From contig CM060175.1 of NCBI GenBank assembly GCA_030549775.1, positions 66,019,245 through 66,083,244 of the forward strand: a stretch of DNA of 64,000 nt. Reading direction: 5' to 3'. This DNA comes from Tamarix chinensis. Lineage: Eukaryota > Streptophyta > Magnoliopsida > Caryophyllales > Tamaricaceae. The position numbers and the translations under genes are program-made. Under the pieces are notes generated by a model. The model was not told where the DNA came from. It searched no databases and was given only the letters and a program-made list of their open reading frames with translations. Of the stretch, positions 1 through 11,419 are shown piece after piece (position 1 is the stretch's first letter; each line of letters begins with the position of its first letter).

Positions 1-429
1 GTGTCTGAAAGGTATATCTTTTGGAAAATTTTCCACTTCAACCATTACATACAAATTGGAATAGATATCATGACAATAACATTTTAATATGGAATACACT
101 ATATTCTTCAAGATTCTAATCATGGAAGTTATTAGTACATGATGGAACCTAAGAGCCACATCCTCTATCTTCATACTCAACTTTTATCTAAAATTGGAGT
201 AATTTTTTCTTAGTTTATTTATGCTTACATCCTTTGAAGCATCTAAATGATGAATTTTTATAAGTTTGTGTTTTTTACTTGTTATCTTTCCATGATAGCC
301 TAAGTATATTAGAGTTCGACATAATTAATGTGAATTGAATAATAATTTCAACAAATATATATATATATATATATATTATAAAAACTATATAGCTCTAATT
401 GTAACAAGCATATTTTAATCAAAGTATAT
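1..429. other. Flank downstream of PMD remnant
   Basis: No coding sequence is visible. A short stretch near 145-190 (AAGAGCCACATCCTCTATCT) resembles one near 59999-60022, which also lies beyond the 3' end of a minus-strand PMD remnant, so this is probably the trailing part of the same kind of element. A (TA)n tract lies near 356-376. Confidence 0.35.
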
Positions 430-1000
430 AACCATACAGTAATACATCAAGGTCATTGCAAACACCCACGTCTATGCCCACGCCCTCGCTCAGGTAGAGT
501 AATCCTAAATCATTTACAATATTTTCAATACATGTAAATAGATATCAATAATTTGGAGCTGACTTTCCTCTCCAATAGAATCGACGAATAGTTTTACGTG
601 CTTTGTTCATGCGTCTTTCGGCTGAATTTGATGCTCATCATTCAGATATTCAGAAAAATATTCTTTTGTTGTTACAAATACATACCTATGAATTCTAGGA
701 ACATACCAATCCATATAGTCATAAGCCACGTCCCATGGGTATTGAGTCGGTGGTCTATAAACATTTGGTCCCAATATATGTTCATGCCTCAAGAACCATT
801 AGCTAATTATTTATGCGTAATAAACTTTGTACTTCTTAAGGGAATGACCTTTGTACGTGTTTCTTGTGAACTTTATAGGATCCTTAGGGAGCACTTGTGC
901 ATATCCAAACTGGCATGTCACTCTATCTGGTGTATATGGTTCCACTGTCTCCAAACAGTGTAGACAATCATGATATATTACTACAGGACAATCCCTATAT
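430..1000 (-). pseudogene. Plant mobile domain (PMD) remnant, C-terminal part (copy 0)
   Basis: Read on the minus strand, this encodes the C-terminal part of a plant mobile domain protein (aminotransferase-like PMD, known from MAIN/MAIL proteins and from MULE and gypsy elements). The diagnostic stretch is VEPYTPDRVTCQFGYAQ near 945-890, followed by a Trp/Tyr-rich segment (DVAYDYMDWYVPRIHRYV, near 745-690). The same VEP...QFG stretch recurs in the copies at 9.4 kb and 60.9 kb. The reading frame breaks near 830-795 with a stop and a frame change, and the N-terminal two thirds are missing. A CTGTTTGGAGACAG sequence just before the first codons could be an intron acceptor. A Gly/Arg-rich tail near 470-495 resembles the ends of other PMD genes. 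It is a transposon-borne pseudogene, not a functional host gene. Confidence 0.6.
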
Positions 1001-2465
1001 AGATTAGCTACTATGTATAAATCCCAAATGATTAATATATCATGTTATCCTAACCTAAATTATATTAATCTTATTCTAATAAAAAACTAAATATACATCC
1101 AACTCCTATTTCTTTATTCTTTTCCTTTTTCTCTCATTTCCCTTCCAATCAGCTCCCTTTTCTTTTCTTTTTTCCCCCTTCCTATGTGTGGAATATTGTC
1201 ATAGACAAAGCCTATACCCATCACCCCTACCACCTGCAACACCATCCCCTACTCCCATCAACTCCCACTCCATGTGCATAAGGGTTGGGGTTAAAAAAAA
1301 TCTCACATCTCTTTGTCTCTATAGGTGCATGGGTGTGTGTGTGTATATATATATATGTGCATCCTCAAAATTAAATGCACATACCACCCCCTATTCTCTC
1401 TCTTTTTGCTCTATAGATAACACATCACCATTGCCCTCCTTCACTACCTCCTTGCTGCAGCAAAAATTACCACAAAAGCACCCATTGGTAAGCCAAGCCG
1501 AAGCCATCACACCCCTTCCAACAACCCTTATCATTTCTTCCTCACCACCATCCAGCAGAGCCACCACAACTTACCCCTAGACATCGGCCAAAACCACCGG
1601 TGCTTCTCCTTTCCCTTCAACATCCTACATCACAGTGCCCCCCTCTCTTTTCTTCTTTGGTAGTGTCAAGCACTGCCAATGCATACCCTCCATTTTCAGC
1701 ATCTTCCACTACTACCAACACCACCTCTTCGGCAACTCCAACCAAAGCTCCTCCCCTTATTCCACTAACCTCTTCTCCTTTTCTTTTCCTTGATGCGCCA
1801 TTTTCTCCCAAACCCTAAGCCCATCCTTCGACAACTTTGCTAAAACTCCATCACCTTGCCTTCAACGGCCTTGGCCAAAAACCCCATCCTTCACTTGAGC
1901 AACTTTGGCTGAAGCCTTCTCACCTATTCTCCTTTCCTTGTTCCACAGGTTTTTCCCCAAACAACACCCTTATTTGGTTAGGATTTTCTTCCTCCCTTTA
2001 TCACCTATTTCCTTAAGCATTCCCTTAATTAGGTGGATTAATCCTAATGATGTTTTATTATGCTTTCTTGGGTGATTTTTCCATTGTCTAAGAAGTTATT
2101 GAATAGGTTTTGCAAGCTTAGAGACCAGAGTCATATAGTAAGGATACTTATCATAATATAGGGTTTTAATTGCTAAGTGATATTTATGATTTCATGTAAT
2201 ACCATATTATTGTGATTATGTGACATAATATGTGATCGGTAACACTAATGATATGTGGTTGGTATTATGATAGGAAATAGTAAGAATTCTTATGACAATG
2301 TTATTTTATGTGGATAAACATTCAGTGTGAATTATGGTTATATCATGGGATATATTTATGGTATGATAAATGTGAAATTATTATAGTAATATCTTTGACT
2401 GAAATTAGTGTTTATTTACATAAATCAAACTTAGATTAGTAAATTCATTATAATTTTAGGTTAAA
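1001..2465. other. Pyrimidine-rich low-complexity tract and AT-rich spacer
   Basis: 1080-2000 is strongly C/T-rich on the plus strand, with a GT/TA microsatellite near 1333-1356. Its open frames read as Ser/Pro/Thr-rich low complexity and match no domain I know. Its composition and the run of CCTAACCTAA-like words resemble 49726-50460, which I regard as LTR-derived, so an old LTR fragment is possible. 2050-2465 is AT-rich with nothing recognisable. Confidence 0.3.
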
Positions 2466-2670
2466 ATAAGAGCTTCAAGTAGTGGTTCACCCAATATTCA
2501 TAACTACCAATAGGTAGTTTACCCATCAAACCTCCCTCTAAATGGGTAACTCACCCATTGAAACAACCTCTACATGGATAACTCAGCCATCACAAACCTC
2601 CTTAGATAGGTAGTTCTCCTGTCACCCTCTACCTCCACCTAATAGTTCACCTATCACACTTTGCCCCAAT
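2466..2670. repeat. Short-period repeat at putative MULE/PMD element end (left)
   Basis: A motif close to GGGTAACTCACCCATCA is repeated about six times with 25-45 bp spacing (TAGTTTACCCATCA, GGTAACTCACCCATTG, ATAACTCAGCCATCAC, TAGTTCACCTATCAC and variants). The same word family (GGGTAATTCACCC, AATCACCCATCAAC, GATTCACCCATCAGC) is found at 12661-12920, on the far side of a PMD gene and a MULE transposase. The pair is therefore a candidate for the sub-terminal repeats of one composite element. No exact terminus or 9-bp duplication could be fixed. Confidence 0.5.
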
Positions 2671-2689
2671 TGAGTAACACACATGTTGA

Positions 2690-2985
2690 AAACCTTAAAT
2701 CCAAAAAACCCTCTAACCCTCTAACCCTCAACTCTCACCATAATCCATGAACCCTATACCTTATAACCTAAACCCCAAACCATTAACATTTAACCATAAA
2801 CCCCAAACCCGAAGCCCTACACCCCGAACCCTCAATCGTAAACCCCAAAACCTTAACCCTTGGCCATAAACCTCAAACCCTAAGCCCTAAATCCTAAACC
2901 ATAAACCCCAAGCCCCAAACCCTAAACACTAAACCATAAAACACAAACCCTACACCTTAAAACCTAACCCTAAACCATAAACCAT
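2690..2985. repeat. Degenerate telomere-like (CCCTAAA)n array
   Basis: About 300 bp built from variants of AAACCCTAAACC: CTAACCCT, AAACCCCAAACC, CCATAAACCCC, AACCCTAAGCCC and similar. It resembles the plant telomere unit CCCTAAA but is heavily degenerate and interspersed with CCATAAA units, so it is an interstitial telomere-like minisatellite, not a chromosome end. It lies between the left-end repeat and the first PMD exon. Confidence 0.75.
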
Positions 2986-3035
2986 TGATACGCTAATGTA
3001 TAATATTTATTAATGATCTTTTTGTTATAATTAGA

Positions 3036-4414
3036 AGATGTCTAGTAGAGGAGGAAGAGGTAAAATATGAGGCAGGTTACTCTCGCTACTATTTGGGTGG
3101 TGAAGAAGACAATTATTGCTAGTACCAAAGCATGAGCCGCGATAGAGCATGAAAAGCTCCCTGTACTATAGACACATAACACATGTCATTTGAGGAGGAT
3201 TATGATGATCCCAGCGAGGAGCTTTTGCTGGAACTAACACATCTATCCATGTAGCAAGATCTAGTTCATTGTCGGCATCAAATGACGATAGGATATTTAT
3301 TGGACATGCTAGTGGAGTTTTACTCATTCTAGATCTTTTCACCAATTTTAAGGGATATATGGCATAAACCATATGGAATGATGCTGAAGTAATTTTTATA
3401 AGTTTACAGATTGGTTTTTATGTTTTTACCACATAATTCATTATTCTAACATTATTTTTGTTATAGGAACCACATCTTGTGTTGAAGGTTCAGGCAAGGA
3501 TGAACGACTGGAGGATACTAATAGTCAATGATGTTGGCATGAGGTGGCCTATGACTACATTGAGACCACAGGCCTAAAGCATATACGTTTGATATAATTC
3601 CACCATCACAATACTTCTCTCATCTTCGCTTTTGTTGAGAGGTGGCACCTAGAGACCAATAGCTTCTACCTTTCATTCAATGAGATGACTATTACTCTTC
3701 AAGATGTGATTTTCATTATGGATCTTAATTATCATGGGTATGAGTGTATTAGTGAGAATCTTCCTATTAATGTCGATGTGGTGGAGCTTTTGGCCAACAT
3801 TTGGGGTGAACCCGAGTTGTTGGTCAGGACATCTTTTTTAAAGGGAAGCAAGGTCATATTGGATGATATTTTTTTTATGCTCACACTTGACCATATTGAG
3901 GATGATGTATATGGTACTTAAAATCATGCATGCTTTTTGTAAACAAGTCTAAGCGTGCATGCCTTTTGTAGACAAGTCTAAGAAATCATGCTCCGTTATT
4001 AGTGATTAGTTTAGTAGCAAATTTGAGTAAGTTAGGCCATTGGGCCCTTTGAGATGGACTTTAGTGTATTTATATATGCATCTTGTGATGGCATCTAGGG
4101 TCGGGTATAAGCAAATCGGTGGTTGCATGACACTATTAGAGATAATTATTTATTTCTAATTATTAGTTAAAAATTATTTAGTTTTTAGTTTAATTGTGTT
4201 ATATACATGTTATAATTGTGCAAAGTCCTACATTTACGAGTATTTCCTATGCTTTTTGTAGAATTATTCTCGTACATATAATCTGTCATGTGATACCAAA
4301 ATTATGAGGTGGGAATGGGATACATCTCAACAAATGTGTCTCCCTAAGAAGATGGATGGCGTAATTCAGTACAACATCCAATTAGATTCTTTAAGGGGCC
4401 AACAAGTGGGTGGC
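3036..4414 (+). pseudogene. PMD (MULE-associated) gene, 5' part (copy 1)
   Basis: This is the N-terminal and central part of a plant mobile domain protein. Recognisable stretches are FVERWHLETNSFYLSFNEM (near 3620-3685), directly followed by TITLQDVIFIMDL (an open frame from 3685 to 3921), and later YKQIGGCMTLLE (near 4105-4145). RWEWDTSQQM and YNIQLDSLRGQQ follow near 4306-4408. These follow the PMD order: a W..ET..FH.P.GEMTITL.DV motif, a central KQI.GC.TLLQ segment, then R..LD.L...QV. Frames change between segments and several stops occur, so it is not translatable as one protein; some gaps may be introns. A possible start ATG at 3036 (MSSRGGRG) soon hits a stop. LTR-A interrupts the gene at 4415 and the sequence resumes at 9263. 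Confidence 0.65.
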
Positions 4415-4887
4415 TGTAACACCCCCAAATTTACTACTGAAAAATTTCGTTTAAATCAAAAAGGTTTAGCGGAGCGAAAGATAAAACTGTAAACTCGGGG
4501 GCGTTACCGCCACACTTAGTACCGGACTGGTACACTTCTACCGTTCCAGTACTAAGTGCTAAGGCTAAAACCAAACGACATCAGATATGCAACATTAAAA
4601 CATGGGTCCACACTTAACATAAATCATTAACGAAACACAAGTCAAACGGTAATTAGAATATGGTTTAGGATTACAACTTAAGAGTGCGATTCCCAAAACA
4701 TAAAGCATAGTCCGAAATACAGCTAAATGAAGAAATACGAAATCTGATGATAGTAATGGAGCCCGATCAACTCGCTCTCGGTCCCCAAGTCAGGTTAGGC
4801 TCAACACTCTGCCCCACCCGATGCCTCGTAGGTATCATAGGCATCGAAGACATGGTCTCCTACCTGCACAAGATCAGAGGGGTCTTC

Positions 4888-4941
4888 TGCTCGTGGGAAT
4901 GAGCATCACCCATGAAACGGGTGATCAGTACGCTACGTACT
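4888..4941 (-). other. Conserved three-hairpin module in LTR-A
   Basis: This 54-bp block is almost unchanged in LTR-A, -B and -C. On the sense (minus) strand it reads hairpin AGTACG-TAG-CGTACT, then CACCCG-TTT-CATGGGTG, then TGCTCAT-TCCC-ACGAGCA. The second stem has a G-T pair where LTR-C has A-T, which would be a structure-preserving change in RNA. The function is unknown. Confidence 0.6.
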
Positions 4942-5136
4942 GAGTAAGGTAATAGACGAGCTAAGGCCAACACATAGCACATATGGTACAAGGATAATAA
5001 GCACATGGGCAACATACAATAGCACACGTGATAAGGCCTGCTTACTTTCCCGGTGACTTATTCTTTATTCTCATTAATAATATGTTCATTCCATACATAT
5101 TCTTTAATAGTCCATGTGAATATGGGAACCCCACTA

Positions 5137-5500
5137 TTATAGCCGATGGACCGAAAAGTATAGACTCAGGGCATAACGCTCCTGACCACTATTATTTGCC
5201 GGTGGACCGGTCTCCGGGGCAAAATGCTCCTGGCCACTATTATTTGCTGATGGACCGGTCTGGCCTCGACTCACATGGTGTTTCGCTATAAGTACTTAGT
5301 ATATTTCCCATGGTTTAACTTACTTACTTTGGTTTGTGGAGCACGAAATCTCCCACTATTATAGTCAGTGGACCGGAAAGTATACACTCAGGCAGAACGC
5401 TCCTAACCACTATTATTTGCCGATGGACCGGTCTCCAGGGCACCCCGGCTCCTGGCCACTATTATTTGCCGGTGGACCGGTCTGGGCTCGACTCAACAAT
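5137..5500. repeat. ACCGGT minisatellite of LTR-A (two blocks)
   Basis: Two blocks (about 5137-5275 and 5350-5500) each contain repeats of about 55-70 bp built on CCACTATTATTTGCCGGTGG followed by ACCGGTC. The same unit occurs in LTR-B (35838-36195) and, inverted and expanded, in LTR-C (42960-43360). Each unit contains the palindrome ACCGGT and close copies of it. Confidence 0.8.
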
Positions 5501-7313
5501 ATTTCACTTTACATGATTAGTGTTCTATCCGTGTCTTATTAGATAGCATTCCACCCTTGACATGCATGTCATCGATGTTCTACTACTATTCTCCCAAGAG
5601 GGCCCGTCCCATATTTTGAGACTCCGGCAGCTCTTATCACGACCCGACATCCATTCCCCCTTATGCTCACACATAATGAAAGACCAACTCCTGAAAGTGT
5701 AGGTTAAGCCCAACACCCTATGACATCAGTCTCGCCTATTCTCAACCTCTAGGGTTTTCCCCTTGGAAACCCTAGTTGGACCTATGTGGCCCAACCTCTT
5801 CTCACTTACCTTACCATTACTTATTCTTCACCCCACATCTCACCCTTATTAGGTCAAACCCAAGGCATATCACTTTACTCCTCGATCTCGCATGTGACCG
5901 GCAAAACCCTAGTTGGCCACATCAAACCCTAGCACCTTACTTCTTCCACAAGTAACCTCTCTCTTTTCATCCCCAAGTCTCTTCTTTCACATGGAAACCC
6001 ATACTCATCTTTTATATAATAGAATTCTCACTCTTAACTCATACTCCACCCTTCATTAATCATTCTTACTTTTACACTTCCCAAATTTTAACTTTCTCCC
6101 CAAAAACCCTAATCGGGTCCCTTATACACCATTGCACCAACCTACGTATATACTATTTTTCATCCCAAGTCTCTAATCACCCCACAACTCTCTCATTCTC
6201 TTATTTACACCCTAATTCAACTTTTCTCACGTAAGATTCACCCCCATGCAAAATCTAGCCATCCCATGCAAAGACCCCAAGTCACCATGTAGATTTTAAG
6301 ACTCCCATGCATGGTTCCCAACTCTCGTTTATTTTGGACATTCCTTCCACTTAAATCTTCTCTCATGGATCATGAGGTACTTAGGTTAACCTCATACCCC
6401 CCCTAAGTGAATTCACTTCCCATTTGTTTCTTGTCATCCCTATTCCTAACTCATATTATTATTTAACCTAACATGCATGTCCTAGAGGGCCATATCATAT
6501 CACATCATAAACATCATACATATACATGTCATGCTCATGTCATAGGAAGCACATACAACATACCTCAATCTCCAAGCTGCGCTACACATAAGACAAGTTA
6601 TCCACAATCATATAATACATGACATAGCATGGCATATACAACATTCCACACATACATGTCACACATCACACAAGGGCCATAGCTTCATCCTTACCTAAAG
6701 CGACGTCGGGCTTGGAGCACGCTCCTCTAACTCCTTAGGGCTTTGGTCGGGGTTACCTATAAAAGGGGAAAAATCTAAGTATTAGTTTCCCTTGAAAGTA
6801 CCATCAACCCTTATTCTAGTTTAGGATTAAGGTTCTTATCACTAGAGGGGGTATTATACAAAAGCTAGGGTTTTTATCTTAAATTTAGTATATTAAACCT
6901 TACTTGTCAAAATGTATTTATTTTTGATACTTATTATTATCCTTATTTTATTAGACCCATTAGTTCTAATCTTGTAGTAATAGGGTTCATGCTAACTATA
7001 GAAAAATAGTGATACTATTAATAATAAAATAATAATAGTGACACTAATGTTTAGTGATAGAAACCCTAGTGTTTTTAAGGCCAAATCTATTAATGGTGTT
7101 ACGGTTGAAATAATAATTATACAAAATCACAACACTACAAGTAAATTATTCCTAAAGGTGATAATGATAATAGTTGTACATTCGTGAATAATATAAGGGT
7201 TCAAATGTTTTTGGTTACAATAATAGAGGTAATGAGGTTAGGGTTAAGGCATTAGAGATAATGTTAAGTGGTAAGGTACTAAGGTTCAAGTACTCTTCTT
7301 ATTTAACAACAAC

Positions 7314-7397
7314 ATGATACACACCAACTTTGAGTTAAATAACATTAATAAGATTAAAGGTAGTATTACTATTAACAATAATGGTAAAGGTGTTAGC

Positions 7398-7445
<48 letters not shown>

Positions 7446-7745
7446 CATAGTAATAATAATAATAACAGTAATAACAACCAAATAAGGTTAGGTTAAGCAA
7501 TAAAAATAATAACCATAATAATGATAATAGCAATAATAATAATAATAATAATAATGTTAATACTAATAATCATAATAATAACACTAAAGTTAAGTATAAT
7601 AGAAGTTAAGGTTCGAAAGGATGATAGTATTAGTAAGAAATAATAACATTAATGATAGAGATAATAATAATGATAATAATAATAATAGTAATAATAATAA
7701 AAGTAATAATAATAATAATAATAAGTATATTAATATTAATATTAG
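7314..7745. repeat. (AAT)n microsatellite tract of LTR-A
   Basis: Long runs of AAT/ATA triplets, best at 7398-7444, 7528-7560 and 7660-7725, broken by scattered substitutions. Equivalent AAT tracts occur at the same relative place in LTR-B (37500-37700) and as ATT in inverted LTR-C (42080-42450), so they are an inherited feature of the LTR family. Confidence 0.85.
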
Positions 7746-7794
7746 TTAAAATTAATAGCAGTTACATAAAAGGGATATTAGGGTTTGGATGAGT

Positions 7795-8935
7795 GGAAAA
7801 CCACCTAGGGTCAGTGGTGGTCCGGCGGCGGCGCATGGCGGCGACGGCGGCGGCGGCGGAGGAGGAAAAGAAAGGAAAAGATGGAGGTGGAGGTTAGTGG
7901 AGAAGGAGGCAGGGATTAAGGAGGGTATAGGAAGGTAGAGGAGGGTCTGCTGGTTATATTGGAGGGTGGTAGGGGGTTGATCACGGCGGAGGTGGCGGCA
8001 GAAGGTGGCACGAGGCGGCGACAAGGCGCAGTGGTCGTTTTTTGGGAAGGGAGGTTCGCACGACTGAGGCGGCACGTGCGGGGAAAGGAATGGGGTGGCA
8101 ATGGCTTGGTTGTGTGGAGGACGGTGCAGGGAGGGCTTCGGTGTGTGGCGGTTGTCACGGTGTTTCTTGGCGGCGGCGGAAAGCTCGTCTTTTCTGGCGG
8201 TGGCGAGGCAGGGTTTCAGCAAGGTATGAAAGAGAGGACTTGCTTTGGCCATTCGGGGGGGTATTTATAGGCAATTATGAAGGGGAAAATGACGAAGGGG
8301 AGTGATGGCACGCGTGGGCAGGTGCGGTAGGCTGTCGTCCGGTGGTGGCAGCCGGCGCATGCCCTGCGGTTTGGCAGGGTTTGTTTGGCTGGGTGCGGGA
8401 AAAGGGAAAGAAGACAGGACGCGTGAGGGGTAGGACGGGCGTGTTGGGTCGAAATGGAAAAGAAAGGGACGGAAATGGCAGGGGGAAGGACGCTCGGACG
8501 ACTGGGGTTGTCGGCGGTGGCAGGCTGCAAATTGCAGGCCTGCGCGAGGAAGAAGACGATGGGTGTGGGGTGGACCGGCGGTCCAGGGAAAGAGGAAAAG
8601 AGGGAGAGCCGGCCGGTTTGGCAACAGTTATAAAATTTTTAAACCAAACGCGGCGTTTCAATAATTAGAGGGACAAAACGCGGCGTCGCGTCGCTGGATG
8701 GGTAACAGTCATAAGGTTCATTTAACGCGACGCAGCGTTTTGACGGCTTCGAAAGGTGAAACGCTGCGTTGCAGCCGTGTGACGGCCAGCGGACGACGCT
8801 GGGCCATGGGAAGGAGAGAAGGGATGGGGAATTGGGCCGGGCGAGGCCCAAATCCAGCGGGGAAGAAGAAAAAGGAAAAAGAAAGGAAAGGAAAAAGGGA
8901 GAAAAGGGGTTTCTTTAGGGTTTTGGATTTTTGCA
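7795..8935. other. GC- and CpG-rich promoter-proximal region of LTR-A
   Basis: The base composition switches sharply to GC-rich with GGC/GCC triplet runs. All six frames give Pro/Arg/Ser-rich or Gly-rich open frames that do not correspond to a known domain, so I treat them as composition artefacts. The TATA-like box of the LTR lies inside, so this is probably the U3/R promoter region and nearby leader. LTR-B has an equivalent GC-rich block at 37740-38750. Confidence 0.6.
8262..8269 (-). promoter_or_regulatory. Putative LTR-A TATA box
   Basis: TATAAATA followed by CCCCCC on the minus strand. LTR-C has TATAAATACCCC at the equivalent place (41549-41556) and LTR-B has TATGAATACCCCC (38219-38226). 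Conservation in three copies supports a promoter function and fixes the sense strand of the LTR. Confidence 0.6.
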
Positions 8936-9262
8936 CAATTTATTTAGAATATTTTTGGGTTATTATAAATTTATATATATATATATATATATATGTTTAT
9001 TTTCTTGAATATTTAAAAATTATTAAAATAATAATTTAATTCCCTTTTTAGATTAATTTTGGCTATTTTGGGTAATTTTCCTCCACTTTCATTTTAATTA
9101 GTAAAATGTCCAAAATTTTCTAAATAATTTATTTATTATTTTCTCCTTATTTTCCTCAATTAATTTCCTCTTTATTTAATGAATTAATTTATTTTCTTAA
9201 TTTTTTCCTAATAAATCACTATTTTGCCATAATTCCTAAATTAAGATTTTTGGGGTATTTCA

Positions 9263-9960
9263 GTGTCATACTTTATATGAATAGTTTTTTAATTTATTTA
9301 TTTGTAAATAATTGATATTAATATTATTTTATATGCATTTATAAGTTGATATTTTACCATTCGACCAAGATTTGAGTATGAAATATGCCGAGTCAACATA
9401 CTAAGATGGTCTATGCTTTGTGGATATTGTGGAGCCTTACATGCCAGATCAAGTTGCCTGACAATTTGGCTATGCCCAACTAATATTGATTGCTCCTATT
9501 GTTCTAACAAATGGATTATGTCAGAGTGTAATCATTAATAGGTATAATGTTGATTATTCCCATTGTGCATCATTTTTGAATGCTTAGCCACACCATTGAC
9601 TTAATTTAAGCTCCCATTTTTATCACTCGACATATAAGAATGATGTCTCAATTGAATACCTTCCTTGGTATCATCCTCAGACCCCTCTAATAGTCCATCC
9701 TGTGCTAATAAACGAAGGGTCAATGATGCCCCATACATTAGAATAGAAGTGGAGACAAATAATAAATTGATGGGTGAGTTCTGCTACTAGTTCAAAGAAG
9801 AGAAGATTGGTAAAATTGAAAAGGATGAAGGTTTTGATAGGCTTAAGGTTGCTTACTTCGCCATGGAAAGGCTTAGACTCTCCTCTAATGAGGAGGAGGA
9901 GGAGCCTACCCAACCTACTACTAATGATAATTAGTAGATTATTTCTTGTAAACTGATATT
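9263..9960 (+). pseudogene. PMD (MULE-associated) gene, 3' part (copy 1)
   Basis: This continues the PMD gene interrupted by LTR-A. It carries VEPYMPDQVA, then a stop, then QFGYAQ (near 9432-9478), the same C-terminal signature as PMD copies 0 and 2. About 180 bp further on comes a second PMD-like segment (VSIEYLPWYHPQTPLIVHP, near 9647-9704). A charged Glu/Arg-rich region follows near 9880-9910 (run of GAG codons). Stops interrupt the frame. Rejoining after LTR-A at the expected place in the domain supports LTR-A being an insertion rather than part of the gene. Confidence 0.6.
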
Positions 9961-11419
9961 AAATTGTATTAATATTGTTATAACTTTATTATTGGAGCAA
10001 TTCTCATTATATTATGGACCCATACATTAATGTATAAATTTATACGACAAAATACATAAGAGAATGTGATAAACCAAAGTATATATAGAATTAGTGTGAG
10101 TAAAAGACATAACAATACATAGTGCGATAAATTGTTGAAACTTAAGATAGTAATAATATGATGAGGTTGTGAAACGTTAGATGGAGCTTCGTGTGGTAAA
10201 CATGTAATTGATCCATAAACACTCAAGCAAACAAATACAGCATTATACGTTGTCATAAAAAGGAATCAAAAGTCAAGACGATGCTACCGTTTCACCATTG
10301 GAGTTTATCCCCTCTGATGTATCAAGTGTTGCATGTTTTTAGTAATTGGATCTACAAAGGCATGACCATGTAATGCTTGATGATTCACAAATTCACTACA
10401 CATTACAACTCTAACATTTGAACATTCTAATTCTATGTCTAGGAGTTGCAGTGCAACTACTCTAAACCCTTAGTTTCCATCGCCTAAAACATCACATCAT
10501 GATTCCACCCATGGAAGCATAGCTGCCTTAATATCATAAAACTAAAGGAAATCAACGATGAGTCAACGAGTCCTTCCAATACTATGCCTCCCGCTACTAC
10601 TTCTTCCTTGACCTGATCGAGCAGGGGAAGAACAATAGTTGCTAGGAGATGCATGGACACTTCCCCAACCCAATTGACCTTACCATGTATGTGATTTTGA
10701 ATAACCATGCTCCGTGTGTTCTCACTCTAAAGGTTTCCTCTGTAGGTTATTACTAGGGTGCCCTTGGCTTTGTTGAACATTCATTTCTACCATACTTGTA
10801 TGTGCGGGTTCGAGAATCTCTTCAATATGATTAGAATAGTATTGTAGGCGTGATGGAAAATGGACAACCATAATTTGAGCCTTATACATAATGTTTGAAG
10901 CAAATATATATACAGAAAGATCAACAATTTAATCATCAAAAGCAAATGATTCTTCTTGTTGTCTCAAGAAAGTGAAAGTCTTCATGAATTTATGCACTAT
11001 CAATATGAGAATAGGTTAATGATTTCATTTGTAATGAAATATCTCATGGTTAACCTTAAGTAACAACCATATTCCAAGGATTCGAGACCAACTTTATTGG
11101 ACCTCTTACTCTCCTCTTCAATCAAGTCTAATGCTTTACAACATATAATATACGTGAGCTCTTTTAAAAATATGCCATATGTAGAGTAATATAGAATAAT
11201 AACCCATGATTTCTCTAAATCATTTTTTACCTCATTAATTTAGAGTTTTCTCAGTGTGTCGATATTTGGACATAATGTGTTAAAACTCATATGTGATGAT
11301 GATATATATATTTTTAACTTGCCATGTTCACTTTCTACCATATAATGAAAAATTTAAAATATAAGTAATGGTTAATTTTATTTAGTAATAAGTTAAATGA
11401 CATTGAATATTTACACTAA
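9961..11419. other. Interval between PMD gene and MULE transposase
   Basis: AT-rich sequence with scattered short open frames on both strands and no domain I can name. It lies between the convergent PMD (plus) and transposase (minus) genes and probably holds their 3' ends and untranslated parts. A 10484-10708 minus-strand open frame was inspected and not recognised. Confidence 0.3.

Larger units (their letters stand above)
4415..9262 (-). mobile_element. Giant solo LTR, copy A (4.85 kb, Ty3/gypsy-like family)
   Basis: On the plus strand it begins TGTAACACCCCC and ends TTTGGGGTATTTCA. The flanks are GTGGC (4410-4414) and GTGTC (9263-9267), a 5-bp target duplication with one mismatch. The same architecture recurs at 35098-39143 and, inverted, at 40674-44098. 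No long terminal direct repeats, protease or polymerase coding were found inside, so it is read as a solo LTR left after LTR-LTR recombination. Orientation is taken from a TATA-like box on the minus strand (8262-8269): sense therefore runs from 9262 to 4415. Inside, in plus-strand order, are conserved terminal sequence, the three-hairpin module, an ACCGGT minisatellite, (AAT)n tracts and a GC-rich region around the promoter. Del/Tekay-type chromoviruses have LTRs of this size and similar ends, but without internal coding the lineage is a guess. Confidence 0.75.

Noticed and set aside
1188..1818. Ser/Pro/Thr-rich open frames
   Set aside because: Low-complexity C/T-rich DNA without domain, splice or start context.
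5137..5500. Regularly spaced repeats resembling a CRISPR array
   Set aside because: The genome is a plant, units are imperfect and contiguous with LTR sequence, and the same repeats occur in other copies of the LTR.
7314..7496. Poly-Asn open frame
   Set aside because: Direct translation of an (AAT)n microsatellite.
7752..8936. Several overlapping Pro/Ser/Arg-rich or Gly-rich open frames on both strands
   Set aside because: They lie in a GC-rich part of LTR-A where stop codons are rare; the frames overlap on both strands, show no domain and are not conserved in LTR-B.
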